64,000 nucleotides of DNA from Medicago truncatula (Eukaryota > Streptophyta > Magnoliopsida > Fabales > Fabaceae). Within the stretch, counting starts at the first letter, position 1. Each line of letters opens with the position of its first letter. Positions 58,805 to 64,000 of this stretch are shown here, piece after piece. The notes beneath the pieces are model-generated. The model had not been told where the DNA came from. It was given only the letters and a program-made list of their open reading frames with translations, and did not search any database. Where the stretch lies: the NCBI RefSeq assembly GCF_003473485.1, contig NC_053047.1:27390972-27454971 (forward strand). Reading direction: 5' to 3'. A program made the translations under genes and the position numbers.

Positions 58805-59455
58805 ATGATTAGTACTAACAACTCTTCCTATTCACACTCCATTTCCTCAAAAGATTTTTCTCCCTTCGACGCATCATCACCGGGTTCTGAGGTGCGGTTA
58901 GCATCAAGTAACCCGAAGAAGCGAGCAGGGAGGAAGATATTTAAGGAAACTCGCCACCCGGTCTATAGAGGTGTGAGGAAGAGGAACTTAAATAAATGGG
59001 TTTGTGAAATGAGGGAGCCGAACACAAAGAATAGGATTTGGCTGGGAACTTTTCCAACACCGGAGATGGCTGCCCGAGCCCACGATGTTGCTGCAATGGC
59101 ATTGAGGGGCCGCTATGCCTGTCTCAATTTCTCAGACTCGGTGTGGCGCCTTCCTATTCCAGCAACTTCCGCAATAAAAGATATTCAAAAGGCAGCTACA
59201 AAAGCGGCCGAAGCTTTTAGACCAGACAATACTTTAATGACTAACAATATTGACACTATCGTAGATGTCGTCGCCACAAAGGAGCTGAATATGTTTTGTG
59301 TGGAAGTTGATGAACAGGAGGAAATGTTGAATATGCCAGAGTTGTGGAGGAATATGGCGTTGATGTCACCTACACATAGCTTTGAGTATCATGAGTATGA
59401 CGATATTCATGTACAAGATTTTCAAGATGATGAGGTATCACTATGGAACTTTTAA
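58805..59455 (+). CDS. CBF/DREB1: CBF/DREB1 transcription factor, gene 6
   Basis: 216 aa, intronless. N-terminus as gene 5 ([20 protein letters not shown]), signature [16 protein letters not shown] at 37-52, AP2 at about 53-110. It shares Asn63 and Asn76 with gene 5 but Pro86 ([10 protein letters not shown]) with gene 4, and alone has Ser110 before DSVWR. The acidic unit is [14 protein letters not shown]; the tail has SFEYHEYDD, two residues shorter than relatives (HDQYED), and ends LWNF. Predicted CRT/DRE-binding cold-response activator. The mix of gene 4-like and gene 5-like sites may reflect gene conversion or retained ancestral variation. Confidence 0.97.
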   Translation: MISTNNSSYSHSISSKDFSPFDASSPGSEVRLASSNPKKRAGRKIFKETRHPVYRGVRKRNLNKWVCEMREPNTKNRIWLGTFPTPEMAARAHDVAAMALRGRYACLNFSDSVWRLPIPATSAIKDIQKAATKAAEAFRPDNTLMTNNIDTIVDVVATKELNMFCVEVDEQEEMLNMPELWRNMALMSPTHSFEYHEYDDIHVQDFQDDEVSLWNF

Positions 59456-60480
59456 ATTTAATGTCTTTTGTTTACTTTTCTTTTTGGATTGTAGGATAGG
59501 AAATGTCTATACTACAACCTTTTTAATTGGTAGCATAAATACTGCATATACATAGGTTAAAATTAAAAAGGAATTTCTTTTTATAGCTTTTTATGTGAAT
59601 ATTAAATCACTAATCGAGCATATAGTGCATCTCATGACTTTTATTATATATGAAAAAAGAATATAATTTTGGAATTTTCCAAATATAACCTATTCAGTTG
59701 GAATTTCAGCTTTTCACATAGAACATTTATCTACTGCTATCCTTGTTTTGGTTATACTAAGTTGTAGGAGGTAAAATAGTGTATCTTGTCTTAATTTTCT
59801 CTTCTCTTTTGTAGGACTTAAAAAAAAAGTCTGTTACCACTACCTGGACTGTGACTGCAACTGGGGTGCATTCGCCGCATTTCACCATAATGTACAGGAT
59901 CGTGATTGTTGCCGTGACTGCGAACCCCGCTTTTATATTTTCTTTGTTTTCTTCCTGGCAAAGAAAGGTAGAAAAGAAGAAAGAATAAAACTTGAATGGT
60001 CATATTCTGAATTTACTACCTAAGCAGAAGCCAGTGATGAATACACTCGGTAATTTCTTCATGTGTTTGATCCAGAAGGGTATGTTTATAGCTGTCTGAA
60101 TGGTCATTGCCCCTTTTCCAATGAATCTTATTATTGAGGCCTAAAGCATGCCAAATATTAGTTTTAACATTTACATTAAAAAATGACTAAAGTATGGAGC
60201 CATGAAAGAAAGACTATATCAAATATTCCAGATTACTACATGCACTTGGCCTTAAAGTCATCCCATGTCTTCTCCAACTTGTCTTTAAAGGCATTTCATC
60301 TTTAGGCAATAGAGTGTACTCCATTGACTTTTGAATATAAAAGCAAAAACATTTCTTAATTTGATAGTCTAAAATAAAACTAATGAAAACTAATTTTACT
60401 CCATGCAACACACTTTTTAAGATACGGAGACAAATTCTGCAAAATGATAAAAATAAGAGGACCAAAACTGTAATTAAGTC
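59456..60480 (+). other. CBF gene 6 3' UTR and downstream block
   Basis: Shared 3' UTR, CTGCATATACATAGGTT, the CTCTTTTGTAG block (59795-59975, with GTGCATTCGCCGCATTTCAC), AGCATGCCAAATATTAG and TAGAGTGTACTCCATTGAC, in the standard order. Without insertions, so this is the best reference copy of the unit. Confidence 0.6.
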
Positions 60481-61040
60481 TTTAAAATTTGATATTAACC
60501 ATTTACTCCCCGAGCTGGTTAACTAATCTATATACCAAGGTCCAAGTGGACAAGTTTGGTTATGTTTTGGAATCAAGCCTTGTGGAGAATAACTAAACAG
60601 CCAAAAAACTTTGCAATCCAAAATGGGTCTATTAACTCAAGAGTTTAATAAAAAAAGGGGATGGGGGTTTAGAATTTAGTGTATGTTTGGATAGGTGGTG
60701 TGGTTGACAAAATCATGATAACACTGATTTTGTAAAAACTGAAGTGTAAATTTTGCCAAGGTCGAGATGGATCATTGTGATTTTGTCAATATAACTACCA
60801 ATCCAAGCATGCACTTAAAAAGGTATGGAAGGAATTGAAACATTAAATTACATTAACAAAGTATACCCCATACTTGAGGAAAACAAGAGTTACAAACTCA
60901 AAAACATAAAAGCCATCGTGTTAAGCACTTAAAAAAGTGCCTGACACGAGGAAAAGGAAAACAGTTGTAATATACAAATCAAAGTAAGCATATGAATTTA
61001 AGCATCTGATCCACCCTTCTGTCTCCATTATTCCACAGCA
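60481..61040. other. Intergenic between CBF gene 6 and PGAP3-like gene
   Basis: Holds the 3' UTR of the minus-strand PGAP3-like gene next to its stop codon. No other gene. Confidence 0.5.
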
Positions 61041-63736
61041 CTATTTGACCTTCTTAAGGAGAGCAGAGGTTCTAAACTCAGCATCATCCCTTATATAACT
61101 CCACCAAAGGAATGTGAGAGGAATGTTTGCTGCATTCCATACTGCATGAGCATCCACATATCCCATGTACGGTGGAAAGTCATATGTCTCCAAGATCATA
61201 GCAACAACTCCTCCCACCACTACTGTCCATAATTTCCATCGTGCTGGATGGCTAGAAACACCGGCCCAGATTGCCCAAATAAGAAGCTGGACAACAGCCA
61301 TCAACATGGAAACTTTCATGTTCAAACCTGAAAAAAACAGTCGATGCATTAGCTCAGTCTCGAAGATAGTGCTAGATGATTGATGCAGACCATAGTTTAA
61401 TTAAACTAATATGATAAGGAATCGCATCCGCGTTCCTGTGTCACATTCAGCACTACTGCTACTATAACTAGAACAATCAAACTCTTTGAAACTAGGTGGG
61501 TCGACTACAAAGATCAATTGGTGTCATAAACTTGCAATGTATCAGGTCTAAAGATAAGACTATTTATCTCTAAAGGGACATCCTCTAAAAAAATAAAATC
61601 TCTAAAGGAACACCCTCTAAAAAAAATAAAAAATCTCTAAAGGGACATTTGGATATGTATATTTTGATAGACTATTTATTTCTAAACGGACATTTGGATA
61701 TATACATTTTGATAGACTATTTATTTCTAAAGGGACATTTGGATATACATCTTAATGAAACGTTTATCCAATACAACCTCTGTCATTTAACTAAGATAAT
61801 TTTGAAGTTTTAGTACATAGATTCAGTAATAATAAAGTATTTGTTTGGGACCAGTTTCTATCAAAAAGTTGTCACGAAAAGCAATCAAGAAATCATAAAC
61901 CATGAATCTAGTAGCGAACGGAACACAAAAGCTGCAAGAAGCGTAGCTCAAAAGACAAACAGAAAAACAATAACATCATTGCATTTAAATTTAAAAGATT
62001 ACCATAATTCAGTTCATAGAAATTCAGATACATGATATGAGTTGTCGCAAAAGCAACCAATGGAGCAGAAACCATGACTCTTGTTGCCTCATCCCTCACA
62101 TTAAAAGCTCGAAGTATTGCTAGAATGAGGGAAAATCTCTAAAGGGACATTTGGATATATACATTTTGATAGACTATTTATCTCTAAAGGGACATCCTCT
62201 CAAAAAAAAAAAAAATTAATAATCTCTAAAGGGGCATTTAGATATACATTTGATAGACTATTTTTTTCTAAAGGAACCTTTGGATATACATCTTAATTAA
62301 ACTTTTATCCAGTACTACCTCCGTCATTTATCTAAGATAATTATAAAGTTTTAGTGCATAGATTCAGTAATAATAAATTTAGATTACATTACTATTAAAA
62401 AAAATTAAATAACTAGTCATTTTGAAAATTCTTATAAAAATACAATTAATGTAAACTCTTGGTTTTCTAAGGGAAAATAGGGAAAAGCTTGTTTTATTTT
62501 GATTTCATAAAAAAAAAGAAAAATCAAATAAGAAAGTGAACTACCGAAGTTCTGGAACAGAGGGAACAAGTGCTTAAGTGCTGAAATATAACCTTTTTCT
62601 ACAGTCGATTAGAGAATAAGGATAAACTCTGCATGAACTGAAAAAAGTTTATAGGAATAAGCAATATGAGAGAAAGGAAGACTTTTGTGAAACTAAACCA
62701 CAAACAATTTACGGAGACGCCATAAGTCATTTAAATAACCTCTTCGAAATACCCTCTAGGTCAATCTTAATGGTTTAGCCTACAGCTTTCTTTGGTCACT
62801 CCCCACCTCTAACTATTGGACTGCCATTCATCCAATCAACTCTCCTCACATGTGCTTTTGTAGATATTCATTACACATGTCATAACCACCTAAAACAAGA
62901 CTCTACTATCTCTTTTACAATGAGGACTACCACAATTTTGTCTAATGATTGCATTTTTAATCCTATGATGACATGTGCAACTCACAGAGGTTTCATTTAA
63001 AAATAAAAGATTACACAAGTATGTAGCTACTCAGATAGAGGATACTGTTAGACTTCTCGTTAAGAAACACTATGAGGAGACGCCAATAATATTAAAACTG
63101 ACTTGGTCAGTTTTGTGGCAGTTATGATTTAAAGACAGTTAGTAGCGGTTATGTTTTTATCAATTAATTGTGTTTGTCAGTTGTGTGTTTGTAACAGAAT
63201 CTATAAGTTAATGACTGGTTTTTGTGTGGGAGAGACCAAGCTCTCGACAACATTGAGAGGAAACGAGTTCTTTACAATATTTCCATTTGTACTTTTATGA
63301 TCTATTGTTCTGTATGTGAGTAACATTCAGGTTATATTCCAATTCTCAAAATTACTATCGATAAAGTATTTATATTGTTCAATTAAATTTAGTTTAGTAC
63401 CAGTTTCTATCAAATACTAGTTGTCACAAAAACAAATCAAGAAATGATAAATCATGAATCTAGTAGGATGGGGAACACAAAACTGTAAGATGAGTAATAC
63501 AAAAGACACACAAAAACAATAATAGCACATTTAAAATTAAAAGATTACCATAATTCAGTTCGTAGAAATTCAGATACATGATATGAGTTGTCACAAAAGC
63601 AACCAAGGGAGCAGAAACCATGACTCTTGTTGCCTCATCCCTCACATTAAAAGCTCGAAGTATTGCCAGGATGAGGGAAAATCCAAGCAAAGCAACAGCA
63701 GAAGAATAATTCAACTTCTCTGTTAAATCGACAGCT
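61041..63736 (-). CDS. PER1/PGAP3-like GPI-anchor remodelling protein, last two exons
   Basis: Two exons, the 5' part lying beyond the window. Exon 63549-63736 (188 nt, acceptor CTGTAG, donor GTAATC) encodes VDLTEKLNYSSAVALLG, then ATRVMVSAPLVAFVTTHIMY and LNFYELNYG. Exon 61041-61327 (acceptor TTTTTTCAG, stop TAG) begins LNMKVS and ends LLKKVK; the phases fit (phase 1). Known relatives are multipass ER/Golgi proteins of the CREST hydrolase superfamily that remodel GPI-anchor lipids. THIMYLNFYELNYG, EIYDFPPY-like ETYDFPPYMGY and DDAEFRTSALLKK are diagnostic. Oddity: the C-terminal HxxxH reads HAVWN, losing the second histidine. The intron (2.2 kb) holds a partial exon copy and repeats. Confidence 0.87.
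61551..61835. repeat. Intron repeat array, copy 1
   Basis: Repeats of TCTAAAGGGACATTTGGATA with TTTTGATAGACTATTTAT (about 46-bp spacing), then a unique tail ending GATTCAGTAATAATAAA. The same order is found at 62134-62385. Confidence 0.85.
61850..62133 (-). pseudogene. Partial duplicate of PGAP3-like exon and its donor side
   Basis: Aligns with 63400-63681. The part 62002-62133 matches the coding sequence from LNYG back to SLILAILRAFNV, with one visible change (AFATTHIMY for AFVTTHIMY). The GTAATC donor is kept. The 5' third of the exon (EKLNYSSAVALLG) and its acceptor are missing: homology stops at 62133 inside the coding sequence and repeat DNA follows. It lies in the intron between the two real exons and is probably skipped. 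Confidence 0.9.
62134..62385. repeat. Intron repeat array, copy 2
   Basis: Second copy of 61551-61835 (GGGACATTTGGATATATACA, then CTTTTATCCAGTACTACCTC, ending GATTCAGTAATAATAAA). It directly abuts the broken edge of the exon duplicate. Confidence 0.85.
62386..63399. other. Intron of PGAP3-like gene, unassigned
   Basis: No coding sequence. 63046-63365 (starting TGTTAGACTTCTCG) has no counterpart at the matching place in the duplicate and may be a solo LTR, but the ends were not established. Confidence 0.4.
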
Positions 63737-63929
63737 CTACAGATAATAAAAGATTCAAGTACACATCAAGACCGAAAAATAAAAATAAAATGATAAATTC
63801 ATATTTAAGAAATACATATTTATATAAAAGCGTAGTGAATTACTACACTGCGTGCATGTGTATTTCTTAAATTAATATTTAAGAAGTACATATTTATATA
63901 AAAGCCTACTTAAATTCATATTTAAGAAT

Positions 63930-63932
<3 letters not shown>

Positions 63933-64000
<68 letters not shown>
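63933..64000. repeat. (AT)n microsatellite at window edge
   Basis: At least 33 AT units, running out of the window, in the next upstream intron of the PGAP3-like gene. Confidence 0.97.

Noticed and set aside
61908-62099. A separate second PGAP3-like gene
   Set aside because: Only one partial exon with its donor is present, between the real exons of the same gene, without the acceptor or the exon's 5' third.

Overview
This is plant nuclear DNA, most probably from a legume close to Medicago. It is AT-rich, its genes are sparse and either intronless or intron-split, and about two thirds of it is nested transposon debris (copia, solo LTRs, CACTA, LINE, MITEs). The only intact genes are six tandem, intronless, same-strand AP2/ERF genes of the CBF/DREB1 cold-response family and the 3' part of a PER1/PGAP3-like membrane protein gene on the opposite strand at the right edge. 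A CBF array of this kind is known on Medicago truncatula chromosome 6 in a freezing-tolerance QTL. The species is inferred, not proven.

Layout. 1-3.2 kb: a copia integrase scrap, then a 3-kb palindromic foldback transposon built of ~60-bp tandem repeats. 3.6-3.9 kb: an orphan copy of a CBF promoter with no gene behind it. 5.3-14.4 kb: a 484-bp direct repeat and a stack of nested solo LTRs. 14.7-16.0 kb: three hairpin MITEs. 16.3-19.3 kb: CBF gene 1, its downstream block and a truncated copia element. 19.3-20.5 kb: a LINE fragment. 22.5-35.8 kb: CBF gene 2, the same downstream block and a longer copy of the same copia element, split by a solo LTR and a CACTA element. 39.6-41.5, 48.0-50.0, 53.9-56.3 and 58.3-60.5 kb: CBF genes 3 to 6, each in a recognisable repeated unit (promoter, gene, downstream block), separated by a LINE ORF1 remnant, a solo LTR, a degraded copia element, MITEs and a minisatellite. 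61.0-63.7 kb: PGAP3-like exons with a partial exon duplication between them.

How the genes work together. CBF proteins bind the CRT/DRE element (core CCGAC) and switch on cold-acclimation genes. The six copies fall into a 198-208 aa pair (genes 1 and 2) and a 215-217 aa quartet (genes 3 to 6). Their promoters share ordered blocks: a box matching the evening element (AGATATTTT, reverse of AAAATATCT), a GAGCCAAGTGTTCCTC-like block, a CCAAT box and a TATA box. Box number differs between copies (three in gene 1, two in gene 6, a mutated one in gene 5), so the copies may differ in clock or cold gating. That is the most useful biological hypothesis here. The PGAP3-like gene (GPI-anchor lipid remodelling) is an unrelated neighbour.
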